DNA from: Neostapfia colusana
Lineage: Eukaryota > Streptophyta > Magnoliopsida > Poales > Poaceae
DNA: 64,000 nt
Direction: 5' to 3'
Assembly (NCBI GenBank): GCA_030760725.1
Contig: JASWHV010000005.1
Location: forward strand, 92,758,622-92,822,621
A program made the position numbers and the translations under genes. The notes beneath the pieces are model-generated. The model had not been told where the DNA came from and made no database searches. It saw only the letters and a program-made list of their open reading frames with translations. This document shows positions 35,101 through 46,892 of the stretch, in pieces; position 1 is the stretch's first letter; each line of letters begins with the position of its first letter.

Positions 35101-35604
35101 GACTGAGCCGTGTGCGGGCCTGTTGAACAAGCTAGAACAGTACCGAAGACCTACCGGCTATATGGGAACCGGGAAACTGATGTAACTCGGTAGCTGGGTA
35201 TTGAGGCATTGCCCGTCGTACAGAGGGTTGGTTGAGAGCTTGAGGTGTAAATCGGCTGGCGGCACGGAGATGCGCGTGCAGAGACCTCTTGCTCGGGACG
35301 ATGGGACTGGTTCAATATTTGGCTAACGGGTAAAAGGCAGTCGCGTACGGCGTCCGTGATGTTTGTTGTAGGCAACATCGAGTACGGGCATACGTGACGG
35401 GTTGTTTGGGTAACCCTGCAGGTGTAAATCGATTATAATCGCCGTCCCTCGCGGTCAGTGAGTACCACTTGTTCACTGTACCGTGACGTAGAAAGAACAG
35501 ACTAGTCACATGTTAAAATGTTTCTGATTGAAAGCTGGACATTGATTGTTAATGATATGCTGTAGCTTAGAGCTAACTAAAGTTCTTTTCAACTTTGGGC
35601 AAAG

Positions 35605-35651
35605 TACATGAGAGAAATGCGTTTCTTGTTTGATTGCGGCTCTCTCATGTG
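35605..35651 (+). other. Invariant-loop LTR hairpin, element 5
   Basis: Arms ACATGAGAGA and TCTCTCATGT give 10 perfect pairs around a 25-base loop containing GTTTCTTGTTTGATTG. Equivalent hairpins lie at 36820-36864 and 41966-42008, and in the LTRs of element 1 with different stems. Confidence 0.65.
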
Positions 35652-36050
35652 TCTTAGCGTATGGTTCTCCACAACCTGCTGCTAAAACTTGAAAGTAAGG
35701 TTCTACTAATTAGGCGAGTCCTTGCAAATAATTTTTACCTCATGTACCCATCACCCCTCATGTAGAAGTTCCATGTTAGGTGAGACGGGTCAGACTTGCT
35801 GAGCCTTCGTGCTCACTGCTTGTGTTTGAAGCTTTTGCAGGGTTCTATGAGGAAGGGACTCCCGAAGAGGAGACGGAACCCGAGGAGGGGAACCCCGTCG
35901 AGTGGGAGTCGTGCACGCCGCAGAGTTAGTGTGCGTGTGTGCTAGCAAGGACACGTTCGAGGGCTGAACGTGCACTTGATGCTTAGTATACGCCCGCAAG
36001 TGTGGACTGAACTTATTTTGATGTAAACATGTTCATAAAACTGTTTATGT

Positions 36051-36056
36051 AATAAA
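36051..36056 (+). promoter_or_regulatory. Candidate poly(A) signal, element 5 LTR
   Basis: AATAAA about 100 bp before the LTR end; also at 37265-37270 and 42410-42415 in the sister LTRs. Position is consistent with the R region end. Confidence 0.5.
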
Positions 36057-36094
36057 CTTCCGCTTCTGCTTTGTACCTTTGACGTGTGTTATAC

Positions 36095-36115
36095 GGTGCT
36101 GTGCAACGCAGCACC
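36095..36115 (+). other. LTR-terminal hairpin, element 5
   Basis: GGTGCTG and CAGCACC pair perfectly around a 7-base loop, 44 bp from the LTR end and 40 bp after AATAAA. Sister copies at 37309-37329 and 42455-42475. Confidence 0.6.
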
Positions 36116-36159
36116 CCTCAGCGTGATCCAGGCTCGACAGGACCAATGGGGTCGTGTCA

Positions 36160-37372
36160 GAGTAGTTGAAACTACTCGCGAGTATAGGCTAGAGGCACTC
36201 GACTCGGGTAGTGATAGCACATGAAACACATGGCAAGAAAATGAGACCAAGCGGAGGGTAAGGGCAGCAGGACTTTGGGGCCTGTGTGCTGTAGCTCCGC
36301 TTGTGTCGATTGAGGACCGAGCCGTGTGCGGGCCTGTTGAACAAGCTAGAACAGTACCGAAGACCTACCAGCTATATGGGAACCGGGAAACTGATGTAAC
36401 TCGGGTAGCTGGGTATTGAGGCATTGCCCATCGTTCAGAGGGTAGGTTGAGAGCTCGAGGTGTAAATCGGCTGGCGGCACGGAGATGCGCGTGCAGAGAC
36501 CTCTTCTCGGGACGATGGGACCGGTTCAATATTTGGCTGACGGGCGAAAGGTGGTTGTGTACGGTGTCCGTGATGGTTGTTGTAGGCAACATCGAGTACG
36601 GGCATACGTGACGGGTTGTTCGGGTAACCCTGCAGGTGTAAATCGATTATAATCGCCGTCCCTCGCAGTCAGTGAGTACCACTTGTTCACTGTACCGTGA
36701 TGTAGAAAGAACAGGCTAGTTACATGTTAAAATGCTGCTGATTGAAAGATGGACTTTGCTTGTTAATGGTTTGTTGTAGTTTAGAGCTAATTAAAGTTCT
36801 TTTCAACTTTGGGCAAAGTACATGAGAGAAATGCATTTCTTGTTTGATTGCGGCTCTCTCATGTGCCTTAGCGTAAGGTTCTCCACAACCTGCTGCTAAA
36901 ACTTGAAAGTAAGGTTCTACTAATTAGGCGAGTCCTTTGCAAATGATTTTACCTCATGTACCCATCACCCCTCTTGTAGAAGTTCCATGTTTAGGTGAGA
37001 CGGGTCAAACTTGCTGAGCCTTCGTGCTCACTGCTTGTGTTTGAAGCTTTTGCAGGTTCTATGAGGAAGGGACTCTCGAGGAGGAGATGGAACCCCAGGA
37101 GGGGAACCCCGTCGAGTGGGAGTCGTGCACGCCGCAGAGTTAGTGTGCGTGTGTGCTAGCAAGGACACGTTCAAGGGCTGAACGTGGACTTGATGCGTAG
37201 TCTACGCCCGCGAGTGTAGACTAAACTTATTTTGATGTAAACATGTTCATAAACCTGTTTATGTAATAAAATTTCGCTTCCGCTTTGTACCTTTGACGTG
37301 TGTTATCCGGTGCTGTGCAACGCAGCACCCCTCAGCGAGATCCTGGCTCGACAAGACCGTGGGGTCGTGTCA
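36160..37372 (+). repeat. Element 6 5' LTR, 3' part
   Basis: Matches the last 1.2 kb of 32125-36159 and 38440-42518, starting at GAGTAGTT (element 5 insertion point) and ending GGGGTCGTGTCA. It contains the invariant-loop hairpin (36820-36864), AATAAA and the terminal hairpin (37309-37329). Confidence 0.88.
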
Positions 37373-38370
37373 GTGATCGTCGACCGGCTCACCAAAGTCG
37401 CCCATTTCATCGCGGTCAACACCAACTACAACGCCAAGAAGTACGCTGAATTGTACATCTCACGGATCCTCTGCTTGTACGGCGTACCTCGTACCATCAT
37501 ATCGGATCGGGGCACTTTATTTGTGTCCCGTTTTTGGGAGCAGCTGCACGCTTCCTTGGGGACGAAGCTGATCCGTAGTTCAGCGTACCACCCGCAAACG
37601 GACGGACAAACCGAGCGGGTAAATCATATCTTAGAATACATGCTACGAGCTTGCGCTATCAACCACAGCAAGAATTAGGATAATCACTTGCCGTTAGCTG
37701 AGTTCTCGTACAACAATGGGTACCAAGGCAGCATAAAGATGGCACCTTACGAGGCGCTATACGGAAGAAAATGCCGCACACCATTGAACTGGTGTGAGTC
37801 TGGTGAAAGAGTTACCTTCGGGATTGACCTTGTCAACAACACGGAAGAAAAGGTTCGACTGATTCAAGCGAACCTCAAAGCTGCCCAATCCCGGCAGAAA
37901 CAGTATGCAGACCGGAGAAGACGCCCATTACAATTCAAAGTCGGGGATCACGTATACCTACGTGTGTCTCCAATGAAGGGCGTAAATAGATTCGGGGTGA
38001 GAGGAAAGTTGGAATCCCGATTCATCGGTCCATTCCAGATTACCGAAAGATGTGGATCTGTAGCATACCGGCTGAAATTACCAGAAGCACTTTCCGGTGT
38101 GCACGACGTCTTTCACATTTCCCAGCTGAGGAAGTGTCTCAAGCTATCAACTACCGTTCAGCTGGAGGACATTGAAGAACTGAAACCGGATCTCACCTTT
38201 CGGGAGGAACCGGTTCAAATCATTGACGAAAAGGCCCGAACCACACGCAACCGCACGTTGTGGTTCTCAAAGTTCTATGGAGTAATCACTCCATGGACGA
38301 AGCGACATGGGAGAGTGAAGGATTTCTTCACGCTAACTACCCCGACTTTCTCACGTCGCACATCCGGTAA
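37373..38370 (+). pseudogene. pol: Element 6 integrase C-terminal part with chromodomain
   Basis: Begins inside the integrase core (VIVDRLTKVAHF) without the zinc finger or first catalytic Asp. It keeps SDRGTLFVS and HPQTDGQTERVN. The Trp of KNWDDHLPL is a TAG (37676-37678); the frame then runs on through the GPY-like module. A one-base loss near 38268 shifts the chromodomain out of frame, and the ancestral end (SHIR then TAA) is at 38370. It is very close to element 5's integrase in sequence. It has no start signal and no function. Confidence 0.9.
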
Positions 38371-38404
38371 ATTTCTACCGTCCTCTCTCTCATTTTCACC
38401 TTAT

Positions 38405-38439
38405 AATCTCGGGATGAGATTCTTTTAAGGGGGGAGGAA
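38405..38439 (+). other. Element 6 palindrome and polypurine tract
   Basis: AATCTCGGGATGAGATT (one change from the perfect palindrome of the other elements), then TTTTAAGGGGGGAGGAA immediately before the 3' LTR start at 38440. Confidence 0.88.
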
Positions 38440-41400
38440 TGTAAGGGCCTCAGTTTTTGACACATATTCAAAGTGTTCATCACCACACACACACCTCATT
38501 TGAAGAAAGTTGATGAACACATTTGAAGAGCAAGTAACCACCATCAACATACTCATTAGAAAACAAACTCACATATTGCAAAGGTGGTATTTCCCACATG
38601 TGATATATAGGGGCTGGCCATGTGAAAACTCCCACATTGTGATAGGAATGTCCATGCCAAGTTTCACCCAAATTCAAAACATTTTAAGGTCATTTTGGGT
38701 ATAGCTAGAAAGAGGGCAGTTTGAAACCATATTCAAATTCAAACTGTTTTTATCCCATGAATTCAAAAGTGGGAGGCATATTCTTATTCAGCACATTTTT
38801 GTAAGCTCACACTCCAATTGTCACTCCATTTGGAGTTGATCTTGACATGAGCTAAATAGGGCAAATTCAAACTTTTATTTGAATTCCAAACTGAATATGT
38901 GTTGAAATTTATCCAAACAAAAACCTATTTGAATTCTAACCAATTCAAATGGCTCATAGGTGAATAATTTGAATCACCATGGGCATTTTGGGGCTTACTG
39001 TTTACAACGGTGATGAGGAGTTAATTTCAGAGGTTAAACTTGAGTGGGGGACCCACATGTCATAGAGATAAGAGGGGAGACTTGCACCCAAAGTCACTGC
39101 CTCGGTGGGAAATTCCACCGAGCAGCTGCCGGTTCAACGCCCTGAGGGCAGCTGCGATCGCCACCGAGGAGGAGCAGCGCCACCAGCTGCTTTCTGCGTC
39201 CACACACGAGCGCAAGGGCGGTTCCAGGGTCCTCTTAAGGCGCTCCACCGAGGAAAGCATCGCTCGCTTCCCCCTCTCCAGTGAACACCGAGCCCCCGGC
39301 CTTCCGCCTCTCTGCTCGATCGGGAAACCACGGAAACATCGCGCCTCCTCCTTCCCCGAGCTGCTAGGCAGTACCCTGAGGTCACACTCTACATCCCCGA
39401 CCCCAAAAACCCCGAGCTCCGACCTCCCTTGCCCGAGAATGATCGCCACAGCGGCGACCTAACCTCAGCTGAAGGTCAGGCACTCGTGGATAGCGTTCCA
39501 CAGGAGCTTTCACGGTCCAGCAAGAGAGGCAACAGGAGCGCGCGACCACCGTGTTGCTCTCCTCCATGTTTGGAAGCAAACCGTGAAGAATCCACTGCGA
39601 ATTTCTAGCTTTTGCTCCGGCGACCTTAAACCGAGCTTCCGGTACGGATTCTTTGAATTCTTGCGCTATGATCCTTCTTTAGTTATCAAATCTTGCACAT
39701 AGGCGCTGGCCTAGCCGGCGATCAATTTCCTTTCTGCATCCGTGGTATGAAACCGACTAGGAGTGACGAATTTTCAGCTCGATCAAGGGCGCTCATGGCG
39801 GGCACGCTCGGTCACACGGTGCCGACCGACTTGCCGCCATCTTTGAACCCGTTTGACACCTTGTCGAGCTTCCTAGAGGTGTACTGATGCTGTAGAACCG
39901 ATCGTTCGAGGTTTTGGTGGGTTAGAACCCACGGCCGACGGCGCCGAACCTCAACCGAGGCCGCCGCACGTCGCCGGGCTATTTCCGGTCACCGCCAGCT
40001 CGAACTGACCCCACAGACGTGCTCCTCGACGTCGACAACCCCCTGGCGGCGAGTTTCAGACCATGTGATGGCCGGCAGCGGCAAGCCGGCGAGCTCCGGG
40101 TCTGCCCCGGCGAGGGGAGGCGGCGCGGGTGCGAGGGCGCGTCGGGAGGAAGACGAAGCCAGCTGGCCCACGCGACAGTGGCTAAAAAATTTAAATCGGG
40201 ATCGGGTGTGGCTGGCATATGTTGTGCTGGCGCGCAGGAACCCCGCAGACCACGGTGTGCCGACGCCTCAGCGTGCGACGCGTGTCCCCGTGGCCCACCC
40301 GCAAGTTTAAACTTTTTCCCGATTTTCAGATTTCCTTCAAATTTCAAACCCTCATAACTTGGGCTAAAAAGCTCCAAATCGAGTGAACCAAAATTTGTTG
40401 GATTCAGCTCTCTGAGTACTTTCCAGCAAATCAAGGTTCACTTCATGAAAATCCTTAATCCCCCAGAATTTATTCCTCAAAGTTTAAACTGTTTGAAATT
40501 TTAACTGGAGAATCCTTTGGAGGAAAATTCTGAAATTTTGCTGGGATGTTCACCAAATATACCTGAACTACCATAAAAATTTCAGATCCATTTGAGCTCA
40601 TTTGATCGACCTAATGGTGTGATTAGTGAAACTGTTCCAGAGAAAATAGAAAATGTTCAGAAACATGTTTAGAATTTCCTCTGGAATTGTTTAGCTCATA
40701 TCTCTAGTTAGGAACCTTCAAATTAAGTGAGACCATTTCCATTAGAACCCTCTGAAAACCTAGTTTTCATAAAGTCATAGTTTGTTTCATGAAAATCCTT
40801 AGAACACCCTACAAGCCTTCAATTAAGGTCAAGTACATAATTAATTGTGGAGGGCTCAAATGAGCTTTGCTGCAACTAAAACTTGACCAAGTCTGTGTTT
40901 AGGTTGTAACCAAGCCACAGTAAAAGTTTCACAACCTTTGGGTCTGTCTAGTGAGACTTAGGAGGTCCACAAGTTTAAAAGTCAATTCAAATGCATTTAA
41001 TTAATACATGTACTTCTTATATCATGTAGTCGCTAAGGTCGAGGAGGAACCCAAAGTCCTAGACTTCGTTACTCCGGAGGAGCAGCTAACCTACGACCAA
41101 GAGCAGCATGGCAAGCTCCGGTTTGCATTAACCCTTTTACAAATTTTTATTGTTTTGAGCACTTACTTGAGTATTATGATTCCTTGCATTAGAGTCTTGT
41201 TTGGAAACCCAAGTGCATAGCAAAGAAAACCATAGGTTGGGTTTAGGATTGCAAGACCCCGTTAGCTACTGCAATGCTAAGATAGTGTAGGATTCGGTAC
41301 AAGTCGAGTAGTTGGAACTACTCGCGAGCATAGGCTAGAGGCACTCGACTCGGGTAGCAATAGCACATGATACACATGGCAAGAAAGATGAGACCGAGCG

Positions 41401-42518
41401 GAGAGTAAGGGCAGCAGGACTTTGGGCCTGTGTGCTGTAGCTCCACTTGTGTGGATTGAGGACCGAGCCGTGTGCGGGCCTGTTGAACAAGCTAGAACAA
41501 TACCGAAGACCTACCGGCTATATGGGAACCGGGAAACCGATGTAACTCGGGTAGCTGGGTGTTGAGGCATAGCTGGTCGTTCAGAGGGTAGGTTGAGAGC
41601 TCGAGGTGTAAATCGGCTGGCGGCACTGAGATGCGCGTGCAGAGACCTCTTGCTCGGGACGATTGGACCGGTTCAACATTTGGCTAACGGGTGAAAGGTA
41701 GTCGCGTATGGCGTCCGTGATGGTTGTTGTAGGCAATATCGAGTACGGGCGTACGTGACGGGTTATTCGAGTAACCCTGCAGGTGTAAATCGATTATAAT
41801 CGCTGTCCCTCGCGGTCAGTTAGTACCACTTGTTCACTGTACCATGACGTAGAAAGAACAGGCTAGTTACATGTTAAAATGTTGCTGATTGAAAGATGGA
41901 CTTGATCGTTAATGTTTTGCCATAGTTTAGAGCTAACTAAAGTTCTTTTCAACTTTGGGCAAAGTACATGAGAGAAATGCGTTTCTTGTTTGATTGCGGC
42001 TCTCATGTGCCTTAGCGTAAGGTTCTCCACAACCTGCTGCTAAAACTTGAAAGTATGGTTCCAATAATTAGGCGAGTCATTTTCAAATTGGTTTATCTCA
42101 TGTACCCATCACCCCTCATGTAGAAGTTCCATGTTTAGGAGAGACGGGTCAGTCTTGCCGAGCCTTCATGCTCACTCCTTGTGTTTGAAGCTTTTGCAGG
42201 GTTCTTTGAGGAAGGGACTCCCGAAGAGGAGACGGATCAACAGGAGGGGAACCCCGTCGAGTGGGAGTCGTGCACGCCGCCGTGTTAGTGTGCGTGTGTG
42301 CTAGCAAGGACATGTTCATGGGCTGAACGTGAACTTGATGCGTAGTCTACGCCCGTGAGTGTAGACTGGACCTATTTTGATGTACAGATGTTCATAAACC
42401 ACTTTATGTAATAAACGTTTTGCTTCCGTTTTGTACCTTTGATGTGTGTTATCCGGTGCTGTGCAACGCAGCACCCCTCAGCGTGATCCTGGCTCGACAA
42501 GACCGTGGGGTCATGTCA
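38440..42518 (+). repeat. Element 6 3' LTR
   Basis: 4,079 bp, TGTAAGGG to GGGTCATGTCA, homologous to the element 5 LTR. GC-rich island at about 39050-40310; invariant-loop hairpin at 41966-42008 with a two-base shorter 3' arm (8 pairs); AATAAA at 42410; terminal hairpin at 42455-42475. Followed by CCCTT, whose left partner is lost. No gene. Confidence 0.93.
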
Positions 42519-44822
42519 CCCTTTGGCTCTGAAACTTTTATGGTAGCTTTGTAGGGTCCTAACCAGATTCTTGACCAAGTTTCATTTGAAACAAAGTTCA
42601 TTTGAGCTTTGTACAAATAAAAGCCTATTTGGTCAATATTAGAGCCTCTAAGGAATTCCAGGGGTTTTCATGGCTCCAACCATTACTTTCTGGAAACTAG
42701 GATTTGATATGGTTCTAATGGAATTGGTTTCATGTCATTTGAAGAATTCTAGATGAAGTTATGCCATAAACAAGATTTGAGAAAATCTGAAAAATGTTTC
42801 TGTACATTTTTCTATTTTCTCAGGGCAGTTCACTTAATCACACCATTAGAGGGAATAATTAACTTGGATGAGTCTGAAATTTATACTGTGACTCAAGGAT
42901 TTTCCAATGAACCTCCCAGCAAAATTTCAGAATTTTTCATAAAGTAATTCTCCAGATAAAATTCCTAACAGTTTAAATTTTAGGGAATTAATTCTGGAAA
43001 ACTATTAAGTTTCATGAGCTGAAATTTATTTTGCTGGAACTTACTCAAAAAGTTGAATTCAGAAAAATTTAGTTCACTGTATTTGGAGCTTCCTAGCAAA
43101 AGTTATATGCATTTGAAGTTTGAACTAAACTGGAAAATCCCAAAATGTTTAAACTCTGCGGGCGGGCCCCACTTTTAAAACCAGCCCACTGAGATCGCGG
43201 CCATACCGCATCCCACGGGGTTTTACCCGTGCTGCCGCACCATATCCCGGCCACAAAGTGGATCCCCGCTGGAAAACAGAGACTGACCTGTGGACCCGGC
43301 ATCCCCTTCGTCTACCTCGGGACACCCCGTGACTCCCGCGGCGGCGCTTCGCCGGAGAACTTGCCGCCGGCCATTTCACTGCACGACCTTCGACGGAGTT
43401 CGCCGCCTGTGCCCAACTTTGCTTGGGGAACACGTTGGTGCCCTCACCAAAGCTCGGTGATGGCCGGAACCACGCTCGCGACGGTGACAGCAGCGATCCC
43501 CACTCCGGTGATGTCGTGCGAGCTACTCAGAGCCTTATTTTTGGAACGGTTTGCTCCTACAGCTCCACTGTGGCATGCTGAGCACGAAAATGAACTCGGT
43601 TTGCCATGAAAACGGCCGGAGCTAGGACCTCACCGTCGACCTAGAGTTGAAAATGACGGCGATCGGAAAAACTCAGAGAACAGCCACCAGGATCGACAGT
43701 TCTCTTCGGTTGTTGATCCTAGAGGTCCGTTGGAAAACCTAGGACGTATGGATAAACGAAGATGAGCTGGTATGGACTGACCAACAAGAATTTCGAGTCG
43801 ATCCCGCTCTCGGTCCTAAAAATGGCAATTCGGTAAACCTCAAAATACTCCCTCACTACTGAACGAGAAGGAGGACGGTGTTCACCGGAAGATCGAGGAG
43901 AGGACGGCGTGTGTTTTTGCTGTAGGTGATCGACCGAGTCTCGGCTTGTATCACGGGGACGGTGGGGAGCCGAGAGTTGCTCGGGTGGTGAGAACAGCGA
44001 TGGTACGCGTGCGTGAGGGAAGGCACAGCAGTGAAATGGTCCCGGTTGGGGTCGGACGACGTAGAGAAGACGTCGGCGCGGTCTGATCCCCGGAACAGGA
44101 GGTCGCACGGCGACTTCGTTGGGGCGAGGATTCACCCGTGCGCTGGCGTCCTCACGGTGTTCGACCGGAGAACAGAGTCGGTTTTGCCTCTCTGTGTCTG
44201 ACCAGTGGGTCCCTCCCCTCTAATTCTTTTTCTATTTTTCAACTCTGTTTCCACTGAAAAGATCCCAGCTACTCACAATTGAATGAGGGACTTAGCCCCA
44301 AAGTCATGGTTTGAATTTGATTTCCTCAATTTGAAACTGGTTTGGCTAAATTTGCTGCACATTTGAACTGAAATTCAAATTCAGTTTTGAATTCATGCAA
44401 ATTTAGCCCCCGACAAGATGAAGTCCAATGGGGATGAAAATTGGTGGACTAACTCAGAAAAATGTGCTGAGTTTGAATATGAAGTCAACTTTTGAATTCA
44501 AGTGATGAAAGTGGCAGCAATTTTAATTTGCATTCAAATTGGCCCCTTTTTCAAATGTCTCCAAAAATCCCTCAAAAAGTCCTGGATTTGCATGAAATTT
44601 GGCCTGAGCCTTCCCAAGACTATTTAAGGTCTAGGGATGAGCTCAACCTTTCATGTTTATGTGTATAAATCCCACTTTTGAAGTTAGGGCTTTCCCCTCT
44701 AATCACCTTTTTGATGGTATTTATTTGCTCTTCACAAGTGTTCATGAGGTATCCATCACAAGAGCTGTGGGGTTGTGAGGTGATGACCATTTTTTTGCAA
44801 GTGACTTTCTTGGGCTTTTACA
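42519..44822 (-). repeat. Element 4, right part of the interrupted LTR
   Basis: Minus-orientation LTR sequence ending GGGCTTTTACA at 44822, then CCAGT (44823-44827), which matches CCAGT before the left part at 23737. The last 150 bp resemble the element 2 LTR end. The 42.5-43.1 kb part also resembles the reverse complement of the element 5/6 LTR. GC-rich island at about 43150-44220. With the left part this adds to roughly one LTR, so a solo LTR is the simplest reading; a deleted full element is the alternative. Confidence 0.75.
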
Positions 44823-44827
44823 CCAGT

Positions 44828-46876
44828 CGGCAACATATTACAATATTGAACCACACGGAAACTGTGAAGATATAGGACATTGCGGTGGTACGTGAATATC
44901 CGGACGTGGGGTGCTGCATGTGAACAAGCTTTCAAGACTTTACTGAGGCATCTGACAACAGCGCCGGTTCTTGCTCAGCCAGATACAATGAAGCCATTCG
45001 ACGTCTATTGCGATGCATCTGGCATTGGTCTTGGCTGTGTGCTGATGCAAGAAGGACGAGTTGTCGCTTATGGATCTCGTCAACTCCGAAATCATGAGCA
45101 GCATTATCCAACTCGTAATCTTGAGTTAGCTGCCGTGGTCCTTGATTTGAAGATGTTGAGGCATTACTTGCTCAGAAATCTTGTACACCACTACACCGAC
45201 CACAAGAGCTTGAAATACATCTTCACTCAGAAAGAATTGAACATGAGACAACGAAGATGTCTAGAGCTCATTAAAGATTATGAACTTGAGATTCATTATC
45301 ATCCGGGAAAGGCGAATGTGGTCGTTGATGCGCTCAGTCGTAAGGCGCATGTCCATCACTTGACTATTGCTGAAATGGATGATGAAGAACCATGTCTCCG
45401 TGTCATCCCGTATGGAGCACTCTATAATCTCGCTCTCATTCCTACCATCCGAGGGGAGATCATTGCAGCTCAACGAAAAGACAAGGGTATGTCTCACATA
45501 CGGCGGAGAATAGACAATGAAGAAATGGAATGCTTCTGGAAGGACGATGAAGGTACTCTGTGGTTCAACGACCGGATAGTAGTACCCTGGGATATGGGAC
45601 TACGGAAGAAAATTTTGGATGAAGCCCATTTGTCCAAATTTTCCATTCATCCTGGCAGCAATAAAATGTACCAAGATCTCCGGAAGAAGTTTTGGTGGAC
45701 ATGTATGAAACGTGAAGTTGCAAAGTATGTTTCAGAATGTAATACGTGTTGAAGAGTCAAGGCCGACCATGTGAAGAAGTCGGGCCTGCTACAGCCACTG
45801 CAAATACCGGCATGGAAGTGGGAAGACTTGAGTATGGATTTCATCGTCGGGTTGCCGATGACCTCCCACAACCATAATTCGATTTGGGTAATCGTTGACC
45901 GGTTAACCAAATTAGCACATTTCATCCCTGTGCATACAAGATACAATGCAAAGCAGTATGCGGAGTTGTACATAGCACGAATCTTATGCTTACATGGAGT
46001 TCCCCGTACCATTGTGACCGACAGAGGATCACTGTTCATAGGCCGTTTTTTGGGAGCAGCTACACGCATCCTTGGGAACCAAATTGATTCGAAGCTCCGC
46101 GTATCACCCTAAAACCGATGGGAAAACTGAGAGGGTGAATCAAATACTTGAAGATATTCTAAGAGCGTGTGCCATCCACCATGGTAAGAACTGGGATGAT
46201 CACTTACCGTTGGCGGAGTTCTCGTACAACAACGGGTATCAAACGAGCATCAAAATGGCACCCTATGAAGCTCTATAGGGCTGAAAGTGCCGTACACCAT
46301 TGAATTGGTGTGAGTCCGGTGACAGAGTAACATTCGGGGTTGATCTTGTCAATGAAGTCGAAGAGAGAGTTCAGATAATACAAGAGAATCTCAAAGCTGC
46401 CCAAATCTCGTCAAAAGAGCTACGCGGATCAGAGGCGTCGACCGCTGCATTTCAACGTCTGAGAACACATTTGTCTTCATGTGTCTCCGATGAAAGGAAT
46501 TCATCGGTTCGGTTTCAAGGTGAAACTTGCTCCCCGATTCATCGGTCCGTTTGCCATCACGGAGAAGTGTGGGACCGTAGCCTACCAGCTGGAACTACCG
46601 GTAAGCCTTGCCGGTATTCACGACATATTTCACATGTCCCAGCTGCGGAAATGTCTCAAGCTTACTGCTGCTGTACGCACCGAGGACATCGACGAGCTAA
46701 AGCCGGATCTCACATACACCGAGCAGCCCATTCAGATTATCGACGAAAAGACCAGGATCACCCGGAACCGGACATTAAAATTTCACAAAGTCCTGAGGAG
46801 TAATCATACCACGGAATAGGCGATGTGGGAAAGTGAAGATTACATCCACAAGAATTATCCAGAACTTCTGCCATAA
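44828..46876 (+). pseudogene. pol: Element 3 pol: linker, RNaseH, integrase, chromodomain; RT core deleted
   Basis: Starts with the protease-RT linker (an in-frame TAG, then DIAVVREYPDV) and at about 44907 jumps to the RNaseH-connection (GAACEQAFKTL). About 0.88 kb, which in element 5 codes for the whole RT core with the catalytic Asp pair, is missing. Then RNaseH (YCDASGIGLGC, TDHKSLKYI), the zinc finger (SIHPGSNKMYQ; CNTC then TGA at 45750), the integrase core (MDFIVGLPM; TDRGSLFIG; extra base near 46042; HPKTDGKTERVNQ), a TAG at 46276, a frameshift near 46420, and a chromodomain (IDEKTRITRN) with a TAG near 46817. The ancestral stop is TAA 46874-46876. The most decayed pol in the window, fitting the oldest layer. 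Confidence 0.9.
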
Positions 46877-46892
46877 ACTTTGTAAATTACTA

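Larger units (their letters stand above)
24935..36159 (+). mobile_element. Element 5: Ty3/gypsy chromovirus with an extra upstream frame, 5' LTR missing
   Basis: Plus-strand element with truncated leader (about 24935), leader intron region, an extra two-part ORF, gag, pol, purine tract and 3' LTR (32125-36159). The 3' LTR ends TGTCA and is followed by GAGTA; the sequence from GAGTA onward continues an LTR (element 6) exactly where an intact sister LTR (41306) reads GAGTAGTTGG. Element 5 was thus inserted in the 5' LTR of element 6. Its own 5' LTR and primer-binding site, and the matching left part of element 6, were lost in a deletion at about 24935. Confidence 0.88.
32125..36159 (+). repeat. 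Element 5 3' LTR
   Basis: 4,035 bp, TGTAAGAGCC to GGGTCGTGTCA. GC-rich island at about 32770-33950, AT-rich middle, then a segment with the invariant-loop hairpin (35606-35650), AATAAA (36051-36056) and the terminal hairpin (36095-36115). It aligns over its length with element 6's LTR 38440-42518. The short frames inside are not conserved as proteins. Confidence 0.94.
36160..42518 (+). mobile_element. Element 6: deletion derivative (LTR, integrase tail, LTR)
   Basis: A plus-strand unit made of the 3' third of a 5' LTR (36160-37372), only 1.07 kb of internal sequence, and a complete 3' LTR (38440-42518). The LTR end TGTCA is joined directly to integrase codons; the primer-binding site, leader, gag, PR, RT and RNaseH are absent. 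Element 5 is inserted in its 5' LTR. Such a unit could be transcribed but not self-replicate. Confidence 0.82.

Noticed and set aside
36160..38439. Element 6 as an intact solo LTR plus independent integrase gene
   Set aside because: The integrase fragment is followed by the purine tract and a matching LTR and begins mid-domain, so it is one deleted element.
43229..44201. Possible host exon in the 43-44 kb GC-rich block
   Set aside because: It lies at the island position of an LTR and has no recognisable domain or splice pattern of a gene.
23737..44822. Element 4 as a full 21-kb retrotransposon with its own gag-pol
   Set aside because: The enclosed coding regions belong to plus-strand elements 5 and 6 with their own LTRs; only about one LTR length of minus-strand sequence remains.
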